Positions 1-8,244 of a stretch of 35,522 nucleotides of DNA are shown here, one piece after another. Within the stretch, counting starts at the first letter, position 1; the number at the start of each line of letters is the position of its first letter. The DNA is taken from contig JBBSEZ010000040.1 of the NCBI GenBank assembly GCA_038239195.1, positions 1-35,522 of the forward strand, written 5' to 3'. Source of the stretch: JBBSEZ01 sp038239195 (lineage in GTDB: Bacteria > Planctomycetota > Planctomycetia > Gemmatales > Gemmataceae). The notes beneath the pieces are model-generated. The model was not told where the DNA came from. It saw only the letters and a list, made by a program, of their open reading frames with translations, and made no database searches. A program made the position numbers and the translations under genes.

Positions 1-77
1 AAGGCGCGCCCCGCGGCCCGCCAACCCCCCCCCCCCCCCCGGCCCCGCCCCCCCCCGCCCCCCGCCTCGATGTCGCC

Positions 78-106
78 TTGCACTCCCGGGGCCGTCTGCC
101 TACAAT
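78..106 (+). promoter_or_regulatory. Putative sigma70-type promoter of the RND exporter gene
   Basis: TTGCAC at 78-83 and TACAAT at 101-106 are separated by 17 bp. The -10 matches the consensus at five of six bases, the -35 only at TTG. Transcription would start near 113, leaving a leader of about 97 bases before the ATG at 210. The stretch before it (about 27-62) is almost pure C. Confidence 0.4.
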
Positions 107-209
107 CGCCCCGCTTTGTTTCCCGTGGACGGGAGACAGGCGCGGGCCCCGAAGAGGCAAGCGGCCTATTATGCGACCAACTCAGGCCCCCACGGAGGGA
201 GGGCCCGCC

Positions 210-3017
210 ATGCGACGGCTCCTCGGCGCCCTCGTTTCGGCGGTCTGTGCCCGCCCGCGCCTCGTCCTCGCCCTCTCCCTTCTCTTCTGTGCCCTCTCCG
301 TCCACGCCTCCGTCACTCGCCTCGAATACCACACCTCGCGCAACGACCTCATCAGCGCGGAGAAAGACTGCCAGCAGCGCTGGCGCAAATACCTCGACGA
401 GTTCGGCGACGACGACGACATGGTCGTCGTCGTCAAGGGCCACAACGCCCCCCAGATGCGCGCCGCCCTCGAGGCCATCGCCGAGCGCGCCCGCCAGCGC
501 CCCGAGCTCTTCGATCGCCTCTTCTACAAGGTCGATCTGCGCCACCTGCGCAACCGCGCCCTCCTCTTGCTCCCGCTCGAGCAAGTGCGCGCCATCCACG
601 ACGACTACCTCGGCGACATGAAGCGCCTGCTCGACTTCGGCCCCCTGTCGTGGCATGGGCTCGGCCTCCTCAGCATCGTCCAGGAGGCCAACCAGCGCAC
701 CGCGCACCTCGTCCCCGGCCAACCGCTCTGCCCGGCTGACGACCGCTTTCTGACCCAACTCCTGTCCATGAGCCGAACCGCTCGCGCCACCCTCGACGAT
801 CCCTCCGCCTACCGCGCGCCCTGGGGCAATTTCGTACAGGCCCCGCCCGGGCACGAGGAGCAGCAAGACCTCCTCGCCGAGCCGCAGTACTTCCGCAGCG
901 GCGACGGCACCCTCGCCTTCCTCCTCGTGCGTCCCGTCAAGGAAGCCGGCTCCTTCACGGCCGCGCTGCACAGCGTCTCCGCCCTGCGGCAGATCGTCGC
1001 CGAGGTTCGCCCCGACTTCGACGAGGTCGAGATCGGCCTGACAGGCTTGCCCGTCCTCGAAACCGACGAGATGGTCGCGGCCGAGCGCGATACCCGGCTC
1101 GCCTCCTGGCTGGCCATCGCCGGCGTCACCCTGCTCTTCTTCGTCGTCTACCGCGGCGTCGCCTACCCCCTGCTCACCGTCGTCACGCTCCTGGTCGGCA
1201 CCGCCTGGGCCTTCGGTTGGTTGACGCTGACCGTTGGCCATCTGAACATTCTCTCCGCGACGTTCGCGGTCATGCTCATCGGCATGGGCGACTATGGCGT
1301 GCTCTGGGTGATGCGCTACGAGCAGGCCCGCCGCCACGGCGCCGACGTCCGCACCGCCCTGCTGCACACGACCGAGCACGTCGCCGTCGGCAACCTCACC
1401 GCGGCCTCGACGCTGGCGCTGGCCTTCTTCGCCGCCATGCTCGCCGACTTCAAGGCCGTCGCCGAACTGGGCTGGATCGCCGGCTGCGGGGTGCTGCTCT
1501 GCGCCTTCGCCTGCTTCACCGTCTTGCCCGCCTTGCTCATGGTCTTCGACCGCCGCGGGCCCCTCCTGCTGCCCACCGACGCCGAAGGGCCCATCGCGAT
1601 CTTCGACCCCGAGTCCGAGAGCCTCGAGGAGCGCCGCTCGCGTCAGGACGGGTGGCTGCCTGGGCTGACGCGCCGGCCGCGCCTGGCGCTGGGGGCGGGG
1701 CTGGCCCTGACAGTCGGGCTGTCGTTCTGTGCCTGGCGCGTGACCTACGACCACAACCTGCTCCACTTGCAAGCGCAGGACCTGGAGTCGGTCAAGTGGG
1801 AGATGACTCTGATCGACCACACCGCCGGCGCGAGTTGGCACGCGCTCAGTTACACCGACACGCCGGAGGAGGCGCGGAGGCTCAAGGCCGACTTCGAGCG
1901 CCTGCCCGAAGTGAGCCGGGTGGTCGAGGTCGCCTCGCTCGTCCCCGGCGATCAGGAGCGCAAGTTCCCCCTGCTGCGAAGCATTCGCGATCGGCTGAAG
2001 AAGCTCCCGCGCCGCGGCGCCCCCATCGCCCACCCCCGCACCGACCTCGACCTGCTCCACGAGGAGCTATCCACGCTGGTCGCCCGCCTCGCGCCCCTCG
2101 CCGGGCGCTCCGGCCCAACTTCGGCCCGCGCCGCGATGCTCGCCCAACTGTTTCAGGACGTGAAGGCGCTCGACGCACAGGTGCAGGCCGCCACCCGCCG
2201 GGCCCCGAAGCAAGCCGAGGACCGGATTCAGGTCTTCGATACGCGCATGACCGGCGACCTGGCCGAGAGCATGCACCGGCTGCGCGAGGTCTCGACACCG
2301 GAGGCGATCGTGCTGACCGACCTGCCGCCCGGGCTGAGAGAGCGCTACGTGGGCCGCAACGGCAAGTGGCTCCTGCGCGTCTTCGCCAAGGACTGCCTCT
2401 GGGACTTCGCGCCGCTGGAACACTTCACCGAGGTGGTCCGCACCGTCGATCCCGAGGCGACCGGCAAGCCGTTCGGCACGGTCGAGGGGCTCAAGGCGAT
2501 GAAGAACGGCCTCCAGCGCGCCGGGCTCTACGCCTTCCTCGTCATCGTCTTCGTGCTCTGGCTCGACTTCCGCAGGCCGCGCCGGACTCTCATGGCCCTG
2601 ACGCCCCTGCTGCTCGGCGTGCTGCTGACGCTTGGCGTGCTGGGGCTGTTTGGCCTGCCGCTCAACCCGGCCAACATGATCGCCTTCCCGTTGATTCTGG
2701 GCGTCGGCGTCGATAACGGCGTCCATGTCCTACACGACTACCTGATCCGCCGGCGCGAGGGCCGTCGCGGAGTGAGCCGGGCCATCGGCCGCGGCGTGCT
2801 CGTCAAGGCGCTGACGACGATGATCGGCTTCGGGACGCTGATGATCTCGACGGAGCGCGGCCTCGTCAGCCTGGGCTTCATCCTCACGCTCGGCGTCGGC
2901 TGCTCGATGCTGTCGGCGCTGGTGCTGCTGCCCGCGGCGCTGGCGCTGCTCGAACGGCGCCAGGCCCCCGGGACGGTGCCAGGCGAGGCAAAGGGGCCGG
3001 TGCGGGTGGCGGGGTAA
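210..3017 (+). CDS. RND/MMPL-family transporter, HpnN-like
   Basis: A 935-residue inner-membrane exporter of the RND superfamily. It has the duplicated plan of one N-terminal helix (about residues 8-30), a large periplasmic domain, a block of helices, then a second periplasmic domain and a second helix block. The RND motif appears in both halves: GMGDYG near residue 358 and GVGVDNGVH near 831. The N-terminus (one helix followed by a charged region with SRNDLIS) resembles HpnN, the transporter that moves hopanoids to the outer membrane; planctomycetes make hopanoids, so that role is plausible but inferred. No hopanoid biosynthesis gene lies in the window, so a generic MMPL lipid exporter is the alternative. 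I chose the ATG at 210 because GGAGGGAG lies just upstream; the frame stays open back to 78, but the extra residues do not look like protein. It is monocistronic and convergent with the next gene. Confidence 0.85.
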   Translation: MRRLLGALVSAVCARPRLVLALSLLFCALSVHASVTRLEYHTSRNDLISAEKDCQQRWRKYLDEFGDDDDMVVVVKGHNAPQMRAALEAIAERARQRPELFDRLFYKVDLRHLRNRALLLLPLEQVRAIHDDYLGDMKRLLDFGPLSWHGLGLLSIVQEANQRTAHLVPGQPLCPADDRFLTQLLSMSRTARATLDDPSAYRAPWGNFVQAPPGHEEQQDLLAEPQYFRSGDGTLAFLLVRPVKEAGSFTAALHSVSALRQIVAEVRPDFDEVEIGLTGLPVLETDEMVAAERDTRLASWLAIAGVTLLFFVVYRGVAYPLLTVVTLLVGTAWAFGWLTLTVGHLNILSATFAVMLIGMGDYGVLWVMRYEQARRHGADVRTALLHTTEHVAVGNLTAASTLALAFFAAMLADFKAVAELGWIAGCGVLLCAFACFTVLPALLMVFDRRGPLLLPTDAEGPIAIFDPESESLEERRSRQDGWLPGLTRRPRLALGAGLALTVGLSFCAWRVTYDHNLLHLQAQDLESVKWEMTLIDHTAGASWHALSYTDTPEEARRLKADFERLPEVSRVVEVASLVPGDQERKFPLLRSIRDRLKKLPRRGAPIAHPRTDLDLLHEELSTLVARLAPLAGRSGPTSARAAMLAQLFQDVKALDAQVQAATRRAPKQAEDRIQVFDTRMTGDLAESMHRLREVSTPEAIVLTDLPPGLRERYVGRNGKWLLRVFAKDCLWDFAPLEHFTEVVRTVDPEATGKPFGTVEGLKAMKNGLQRAGLYAFLVIVFVLWLDFRRPRRTLMALTPLLLGVLLTLGVLGLFGLPLNPANMIAFPLILGVGVDNGVHVLHDYLIRRREGRRGVSRAIGRGVLVKALTTMIGFGTLMISTERGLVSLGFILTLGVGCSMLSALVLLPAALALLERRQAPGTVPGEAKGPVRVAG

Positions 3018-3044
3018 GGCGAGGGGCAGGACTTGGTTTGCTGG

Positions 3045-3090
3045 AGGACGGCCCTCCCGAGCCGTCTGGACGGCTCGGGAGGGCCGTCCT
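3045..3090. terminator. Perfect 22-bp palindrome between convergent genes, probable bidirectional terminator
   Basis: The left arm 3045-3066 and right arm 3069-3090 are exact reverse complements with a 2-base spacer. The element lies between the stop of the exporter (3017) and the stop of the minus-strand gene (3132). No T-run follows, so it may terminate transcription only weakly, or be a REP-like repeat lodged between genes. Confidence 0.5.
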
Positions 3091-3131
3091 ACAAGCATGC
3101 CTGTCCCCTGCCGGTCATCGTAGCTCTTCCA

Positions 3132-4088
3132 TCATGGCCCCGCCGGCCGCAGCCTCCCCACGTCCTTCACCCACCTTCGCTGGCGCGCCAACACCTCCGC
3201 CAGCCCCGGTGCCGGGCAGCAGATCGTCGCCGCGCCCTCGTCGGTCAACAGGACCGTGCTGTCGGGCTGGAACCGTATCACCCACGCCCCGCGCGCCTCG
3301 CGCGAGCAGCTCGCCAGGCGCGCGCCGAACAGCAGCCGCTGCGGCGGGACCAGCGGCAGGTCGCGCAGCAGCGCCAGGTCTTCCAGCGCCACCCGCGCCG
3401 TCTCGTCCTTGCCTACCTCGACGGTGTAGAAGAGAAACGCCGGCCGGCCCGCTTGCAGGCCCACCTCGGCGTCGAAGAGGATCGTCTTGCCGCGATACGA
3501 CTTGTCGAAGCGGCCCTTCCAGTTGTCGGCGTCGCGCGCCGCGGCGGCCTGGCGACAGACGTCCTCGAGCAATACCGGGCTCAACCGATCCAACAAGTCC
3601 GCCTCGCGCTGCAACTGGTTGAGCCGGCGGTGCTGCTCCGGCGAAAGCAGGTTCGGCTGCTGGTCGCGCAGCCCCACGGCCGCGTCCAGTTCCCGGAGCG
3701 CCAGGTCGAAGTTTCCCTCGCCCAGCGCCTTCTTCCCCTCCGCCTCGCGGGCCAGGATGGCCCCCCCCGTCAGGGTCGGTTCGGTTTGTCGGGCCCCCGA
3801 CTCGCCCCTGCCGCGCGCCAGGTAGGGCAGAGCGATCAGAAAGCCCGCCACGATGGCCGCGGCGCTGGCCCGCCCCGCCACGATCGGCCAGCGCCACGAG
3901 CTCGCCCGGCCGGCAACGGCGGGGGCGTCCTCCGCCGGCCAGGGGCTGCGCGGCAAGACGAACAGCGCCCGGCCGCAGCCCGGACAGGGCACGACCTGAT
4001 GGCGCCGTTCGCGCTCGCCGCGCACCGATCGGCCACAGCCGCACACCACTTCATACGGCGTGGCCTGCGCTGTGGCTCGCTGGCTCAC
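3132..4088 (-). CDS. Zinc-ribbon, single-pass membrane protein of unknown function
   Basis: A 318-residue protein. It starts with a probable zinc ribbon (C16-x-C18 and C35-P-G-C38), followed by a proline/alanine linker, one membrane helix at about 70-88, and a C-terminal soluble part. After the helix, a segment with KKALGEGNFDLALRELDAA looks like one TPR-type helical hairpin. The remainder has no family that I recognise. The start is a GTG whose last two bases lie in the TGA stop of the upstream methyltransferase gene (GTGA overlap), with a strong purine-rich site (GGAGGAGAAGGAG) ahead of it. The two genes are therefore very likely translated in a coupled way. Cytoplasmic zinc ribbons tied to a membrane helix and repeats are common in planctomycete proteins; the function is not predictable from this alone. 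Confidence 0.75.
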   Translation of the reverse strand: MSQRATAQATPYEVVCGCGRSVRGERERRHQVVPCPGCGRALFVLPRSPWPAEDAPAVAGRASSWRWPIVAGRASAAAIVAGFLIALPYLARGRGESGARQTEPTLTGGAILAREAEGKKALGEGNFDLALRELDAAVGLRDQQPNLLSPEQHRRLNQLQREADLLDRLSPVLLEDVCRQAAAARDADNWKGRFDKSYRGKTILFDAEVGLQAGRPAFLFYTVEVGKDETARVALEDLALLRDLPLVPPQRLLFGARLASCSREARGAWVIRFQPDSTVLLTDEGAATICCPAPGLAEVLARQRRWVKDVGRLRPAGP

Positions 4089-4960
4089 TCCTTCTCCTCC
4101 TTCTTCTTCCCCTCCTTGCCCGTGATCGTCCACAGGTGCAGGACGTACTCGTCCCCGTCCTCGCCCTTCATGGTGATCGTCTTTTCCGGCTTCCAGTCGC
4201 CCATCGTGAAGCGGTGCGAAACGATGCGCGTTCCCGGCTTGAGCGTCTTCCACAGGATCGGCCGCAGGCGGATGTTCAGTTCGTTGCCCATGTACAGCAT
4301 GATGACGTTGGCGTCGGGCAGGTCCTTGACCTTGAGCACGTCTCCTTCGCGGATCTCGATCTTCTCCGAAATCCCGGCCTCCTTGGCCGCCGCCTTCGCC
4401 TCCTTGACGCGCTTGGGGTTGAGGTCGATGCCGATCCCCTTCTTGGCGCCCAGTTCCTTGACCGCCGTGATGATCATGATGCCGTCGCCGCAGCCGAGGT
4501 CGTAGACGACGTCGGTCTTGCCGATCTTGGCCATCTGGCCCATCTTGATGGCGACGTCCTTGGGCGTAGGCACCCAGCGGATCACCACGCCGTCGGGGTA
4601 CTTCTTGTCGTCGTCCTTGGTCATGTCGAGCTTCAACTTGTCGCCCGCCTTGACGTCGATGACGCGCTTGCGGGTGATCGTGGTGTAGTTGTTGGGCACG
4701 ATCACGGCCTCGAACTTGTACTTGTAGGTCTTGCCCACCTCGAGCGGTTTGGTCTTGATGACGCGCTCGTCGCCGGTGCCCTCGATGAGGGCGCCCTGGA
4801 CCTTGAGCTCGGTCGTCTTGTAGGACGGGTCGGGGACGGTGACCGTGACAGTCGCCGTCTTCTTCTTGGCCTTCTCTTCCGCGGGGAGGCCGCCGACCAG
4901 CCCGACCAGGCCCAGCAGGGCCGCCAGCGCGACGCAACAGAAACGGGGACTTCCACTCAT
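4085..4960 (-). CDS. Exported SAM-dependent methyltransferase with N-terminal TIGR03000-like domain
   Basis: A 291-residue protein with three parts. Residues 1-27 form a signal peptide (hydrophobic stretch ALAALLGLVGLVGG). Residues about 35-115 resemble the planctomycete TIGR03000 domain, a small beta domain with the pattern TVTVTVP...LEVGKTYKYKFEA. Residues about 125-280 form a Rossmann methyltransferase with motif I VVYDLGCGDG (151-160) and an acidic residue after strand 2 (GIGIDLNP). The C-terminus is very lysine/glutamate rich. Methyltransferases of this class use S-adenosylmethionine, which is cytoplasmic, so a clear signal peptide is odd. The protein may be held at the membrane facing inward, or be exported and use another ligand. 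The start has GGAGAG upstream and a sigma70-like promoter at 5012-5040. The gene overlaps the downstream zinc-ribbon gene by four bases. Confidence 0.8.
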   Translation of the reverse strand: MSGSPRFCCVALAALLGLVGLVGGLPAEEKAKKKTATVTVTVPDPSYKTTELKVQGALIEGTGDERVIKTKPLEVGKTYKYKFEAVIVPNNYTTITRKRVIDVKAGDKLKLDMTKDDDKKYPDGVVIRWVPTPKDVAIKMGQMAKIGKTDVVYDLGCGDGIMIITAVKELGAKKGIGIDLNPKRVKEAKAAAKEAGISEKIEIREGDVLKVKDLPDANVIMLYMGNELNIRLRPILWKTLKPGTRIVSHRFTMGDWKPEKTITMKGEDGDEYVLHLWTITGKEGKKKEEKE

Positions 4961-5011
4961 CGGTGCGTTCTCTCCAAAGGTCTGTGCTCCACGGGACTTC
5001 CGGGAATGGGC

Positions 5012-5040
5012 ATGGTAGCAGCGCGGCGCACGGGCGGCAA
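5012..5040 (-). promoter_or_regulatory. Putative promoter of the exported methyltransferase operon
   Basis: Read on the minus strand, TTGCCG (5040-5035) and TACCAT (5017-5012) are separated by 17 bp. Transcription would begin near 5004, about 45 bases before the ATG at 4960. Confidence 0.4.
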
Positions 5041-5118
5041 TCGAGTACCTTGGAGTTTCGCGAAACGCAAGCCCAGCAGCCTTGCTGGCACTGGAAACGC
5101 CGCGCCCGTAGGCAAATA

Positions 5119-5493
5119 ATGAGGACCAGAGGGTCGATCTCCAACCGAGAGCCCGAGGGCCAACCCACGCGCGTCATCGCCCGGTCTGGCTGGAGCCCCG
5201 GCGGGCTTCTCGCCGTGCTCACCCTGGTCGCGTTCCTGGCGGGCTCGCCCTCCGCCGGGCCGCGGCAAGGTCGTCGGCCGGAGGCGGTGCTGGTTTCCGG
5301 CGTGGGGCACGCCCTCTCGGTGGTGTTGGAGGGCCTCTTGCTGGCCTCCATCGCCATCCCCGCCTACGTCCTCTTGAAGAACCGCCTCCATCGGTCGATG
5401 CTCGCCGCCGGCACCACGGCGGATGAGTTGCGCCCGCAGCCTGGACGCGAGCGGTCGGTAGGCCCCGATGCCTACCGCGTCCAGTTCAGGTGA
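5119..5493 (+). CDS. Small two-helix membrane protein, unknown
   Basis: A 124-residue frame that fills the space between two minus-strand genes. Two hydrophobic segments are visible: GLLAVLTLVAFLAG at about 29-42 and VVLEGLLLASIAIPAYVLL at about 68-86. Between and after them the sequence is rich in Arg, Gly and Pro. Third codon positions are strongly G/C along the entire frame, as in genuine genes of this window, which supports it being coding. No strong Shine-Dalgarno site precedes the ATG at 5119. The last 22 bases overlap the 3' end of the convergent kinase gene. I recognise no family. Confidence 0.55.
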   Translation: MRTRGSISNREPEGQPTRVIARSGWSPGGLLAVLTLVAFLAGSPSAGPRQGRRPEAVLVSGVGHALSVVLEGLLLASIAIPAYVLLKNRLHRSMLAAGTTADELRPQPGRERSVGPDAYRVQFR

Positions 5494-7124
5494 ACGCTCC
5501 CCACGACCAGGCAGACAAACCAGCCCAGCCCCAGCAGCGCCAGCCCGTAGGGCGCGCCCAGCACGATGAGCACCGCCAGCACGAAGAAGAAGGCGCCCCA
5601 GACGTAGAACCAGCCCCAGATGCTCGCCCCCAACGTGGTGAAGCCCATCCCGCTCAAGAGCGCCAGCACCGGCGCTAGCGGGATGGGCTTTTCCAGCAAC
5701 CAGTTCACCGCCATCAGCGCCGCGAAGCTCCCGTAGTAGGCCGGCACCAGGCTCCAGATTTGCCGCTCCGCCGAGGTCATCGGCGGAGATGTCGGTTGGG
5801 CCTGCCCACCCTCTCCCGTCCGGGCCGGCCGCAGCCGCACGGCGCAGAACAGCATCAGCCCGACCTGCACCAACTTGGTCAGCAGGATCGGCAGCAACGC
5901 CCTGCCCCCCAGCGCCAGCTCCCAGTAGTTGCAGACGGTACACCCGGCGAAGATGGTCGCGCCAAGCAGCAGCAATAAAGGCGACCAGCCGCGCCGCAGC
6001 GTGTCGAGGTGGCGGCGGTCGAGGACGCGGCGGACGCGCCCGAACAGGCTCCAGCGGGCGGCGCGCACCCGCTCGCCGTCGAGGAAGGCGCGCAGGTCGG
6101 CCGCCAGCGCCGCGGCCGTCGCGTAGCGGTCGGCGGGGCGCTTGGCCATCGCCTTGAGGACCACGGCCTCGAGGTCGGCGGGGACGTCGCGCTCGAGCGT
6201 GCGCGGCGCGGGGGGCACGTCCTCGATCACCTGAGCCAGCAGCGCGTGGGCAGGGCCCTCGAACGGCAGGCGGTCGGTGAGCAGTTCGTACAGCACCACG
6301 CCGAGCGAGTAGACGTCGCTGCGCTCGTCGGCGGCGTGGCTGCGGCCGGCGGCCTGCTCGGGGGCCATGTACGACAGCGAGCCGAGGATGTGTCCCTCGA
6401 CGGTCGGCAGGCTCGGCGCCTCGTCCAGCGGGCCACGAAAGCACGCCAGCCCGAAGTCGAGGACGTGCGGCTGGCCCTGATTGTCCACGAGCACGTTGCC
6501 GGGCTTGAGGTCGCGGTGGCAGACGCCCTGCGCGTGGGCGTGGTCCACGACCAGGGCGATGCGCTCCAGCAACTCGGCGGCGACGCGCGGCGAACCGCCC
6601 TGGTCGTGGCACCACGCGCCCGGCTCGACGCCCTCGACGAACTCGGTCACGAGGTAGTAGGGCGGGCCGTGGCGGCTGAAGTCGAAGAGGCGCACGATGC
6701 CGGGATGACAGAGCCGGCCCGTTGCCGTCGCCTCGCGCTCGAAGCGGGCCAGCGCGTCGGGCTGATCGAGTCGGCCGGGGTGGAGCACCTTGATCGCCAC
6801 GCGCCGCTTCACGTCGGGGTCGTAGGCGAGATAGACGACGCCGAAGCCGCCAGCGCCCAACTCGCGCTCGACGCGGTAGCGCCCGAGGCTCTCCGGCAGG
6901 ATCGGCGAGGGGCTGGAGGCGGGCCCTCCGGCGACGGTAGCCCCGCCGAAAAGTTGGTCCAGCCCCGCCAGCGCCTCCGCCAGCTCGGGGTGTTTGGCCA
7001 GCAGCCCCGCCCGATCCACGGGCCGGCCCGCCTGGAGTGCGTCCAGCGCACCGTCGAGCGCGGCCGCCATCTCCTGGTCTGGCGCGGGACCGTCCGGCGG
7101 CGAGGGGGGCGCGGCGTCGAGCAT
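5472..7124 (-). CDS. Membrane Ser/Thr protein kinase (PknB-type) with C-terminal polytopic domain
   Basis: A 550-residue Hanks-type kinase. A non-catalytic N-terminal stretch of about 80 residues precedes the kinase domain (about 82-360). All key motifs are present: glycine loop GAGGFG near 90-95, the lysine of VAIK near 112, HRDLKPGN with catalytic Asp near 205, DFG at 223-225, and MAPEQ in the activation segment. After it come about six hydrophobic segments to the C-terminus, in place of the extracellular sensor found in PknB. The domain probably lies in the cytoplasm and the helices in the inner membrane. The frame extends 15 codons upstream to a TTG at 7169, but the promoter at 7178-7206 would start transcription near 7171. 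I therefore prefer the ATG at 7124. Its substrate is unknown; the gene stands alone. Confidence 0.88.
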   Translation of the reverse strand: MLDAAPPSPPDGPAPDQEMAAALDGALDALQAGRPVDRAGLLAKHPELAEALAGLDQLFGGATVAGGPASSPSPILPESLGRYRVERELGAGGFGVVYLAYDPDVKRRVAIKVLHPGRLDQPDALARFEREATATGRLCHPGIVRLFDFSRHGPPYYLVTEFVEGVEPGAWCHDQGGSPRVAAELLERIALVVDHAHAQGVCHRDLKPGNVLVDNQGQPHVLDFGLACFRGPLDEAPSLPTVEGHILGSLSYMAPEQAAGRSHAADERSDVYSLGVVLYELLTDRLPFEGPAHALLAQVIEDVPPAPRTLERDVPADLEAVVLKAMAKRPADRYATAAALAADLRAFLDGERVRAARWSLFGRVRRVLDRRHLDTLRRGWSPLLLLLGATIFAGCTVCNYWELALGGRALLPILLTKLVQVGLMLFCAVRLRPARTGEGGQAQPTSPPMTSAERQIWSLVPAYYGSFAALMAVNWLLEKPIPLAPVLALLSGMGFTTLGASIWGWFYVWGAFFFVLAVLIVLGAPYGLALLGLGWFVCLVVGSVHLNWTR

Positions 7125-7177
7125 GGTTCGGGGGCCCGTGGCGAAGAGCGCATCTGATCGACCCGGCAACCGTTCGG

Positions 7178-7206
7178 ATTATCGCGCGCCGGGGGGAGGG
7201 TCGCAA
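7178..7206 (-). promoter_or_regulatory. Putative promoter of the Ser/Thr kinase gene
   Basis: On the minus strand TTGCGA (7206-7201) and GATAAT (7183-7178) are 17 bp apart. The predicted start of transcription near 7171 decides for the ATG at 7124 rather than the TTG at 7169. The remainder of the gap to 7400 holds an inverted repeat (7262-7270 with 7283-7291, 9 bp) and no gene. Confidence 0.45.
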
Positions 7207-7399
7207 GACAAAGTCCGGCGAGGCCGGGCGTGGCGGATCATTCGGGAGTGTCGCCGCTTACGCGGAGCGCAACGCGGCCGACGCGCTCCGCTTCGCGTCG
7301 CGGCTACACGGTTGTTGCTTGCTCTCGCCGCTGAGGGCGCTTACGCTGAAGGTGTTCCCCGTCGAGGAAACCACCGCTGCTCCGCTCAGGGGTGAGATC

Positions 7400-8230
7400 A
7401 TGAACAAGGCGAACCGAGGGACGAGACGGGCCGGCTTCACGCTGATCGAGTTGTTGTTGGTGATCGCCATCATCGTCGTGTTGATCGGTCTGGTGCTGCC
7501 CGCCGTCTGAAAGGTGCGGGCCGCCGCTGCGCGTGCGCAGTGCCAGAACAATTTGAAGCAAATCGCCCTCGGCGGTCATCAGTACCACGACGCCGAGGGC
7601 CACTGGCCCGTCGGCACGCTGCCCAGCGAGGCGCTGCCCCCCGAAAAGCGCCTGAGCTGGCAGGCGGCGCTGTTGCCGTACCTGGAACAGGACGGGCTGT
7701 ACAAGGCGCTCGACCGAGGCGCGGCGTGGGACGGGGGGAAGAACGCCACGGAGGCCCGGCGCCCCGTGCGGACGTTCACGTGTGGGATCGCCCGATCGGG
7801 AAACGATGAAAAGACGAGTTACGTTGGCGTGGCGGGCGTCGGCGCCGACGCGGCGACCTTCCCGCTGCGGGACGCCCGCTGCGGGCTGTTCGGTTACGAC
7901 CGGCGCGTCAAGCAGAAGGACGTGGCAGACGGGCTGGCCAACACGCTGCTCGCCCTCGACACGAGCCGCGAGCCGGGCGCGTGGGCGGCAGGCGGCGGGG
8001 CCACGGTGCGCGGCCTCGACCCCCAGGGCCAGCCCTACGTGGCCAGGGACGGGCAGTTCGGGCTGGTCCACCGCGACCCGCCGACGATCCAGTTCGCGCG
8101 GTTGCCGGTCGAGGCGAGTAGCGCCTTCGCGGACGGCTCGGTGCGCATGCTGGCGGACAAGGTCAGCCCTGGCGTGCTCGAGGCGCTGGCGACGATCGCC
8201 GGCGGGGAAACCATCGAGGGAGAGTTTTGA
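7400..8230 (+). pseudogene. DUF1559 pseudopilin-like protein interrupted by in-frame TGA
   Basis: Reading from the ATG at 7400 (GGTGAG upstream) gives a type IV pilin-like N-terminus, GFTLIELLLVIAIIVVLIGLVLPAV, then TGA at 7508-7510 as codon 37. The same frame continues without a break for 239 codons to 8230. That part carries features typical of DUF1559, including CQNNLKQIALGGHQYHD directly after the stop and AFADGSVRMLADKVSPGVLEAL near the end. In the intact paralogue at 24113 the aligned codon is CAG (LLPAVQKVR). A change from CGA to TGA by one transition, or from CAG by two, would explain the stop. A GTG at 7514 could start a product lacking the signal and transmembrane segment, which would not be exported. 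Readthrough or a sequence error is possible; I treat it as a probable pseudogene. Confidence 0.75.
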
Positions 8231-8244
8231 GCCTGGGGGCGCGC

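Noticed and set aside
27..62. Poly-C stretch as a functional element
   Set aside because: It lies at the window edge and could be a low-complexity or assembly feature; nothing else supports a role.
3033..4505. 490-codon plus-strand open frame
   Set aside because: Antisense of the zinc-ribbon and methyltransferase genes, with no folded-protein pattern.
7527..7540. SECIS hairpin for the TGA in the first DUF1559 gene
   Set aside because: The aligned residue in the paralogue is Gln, in a pilin-like helix where Sec has no plausible role.
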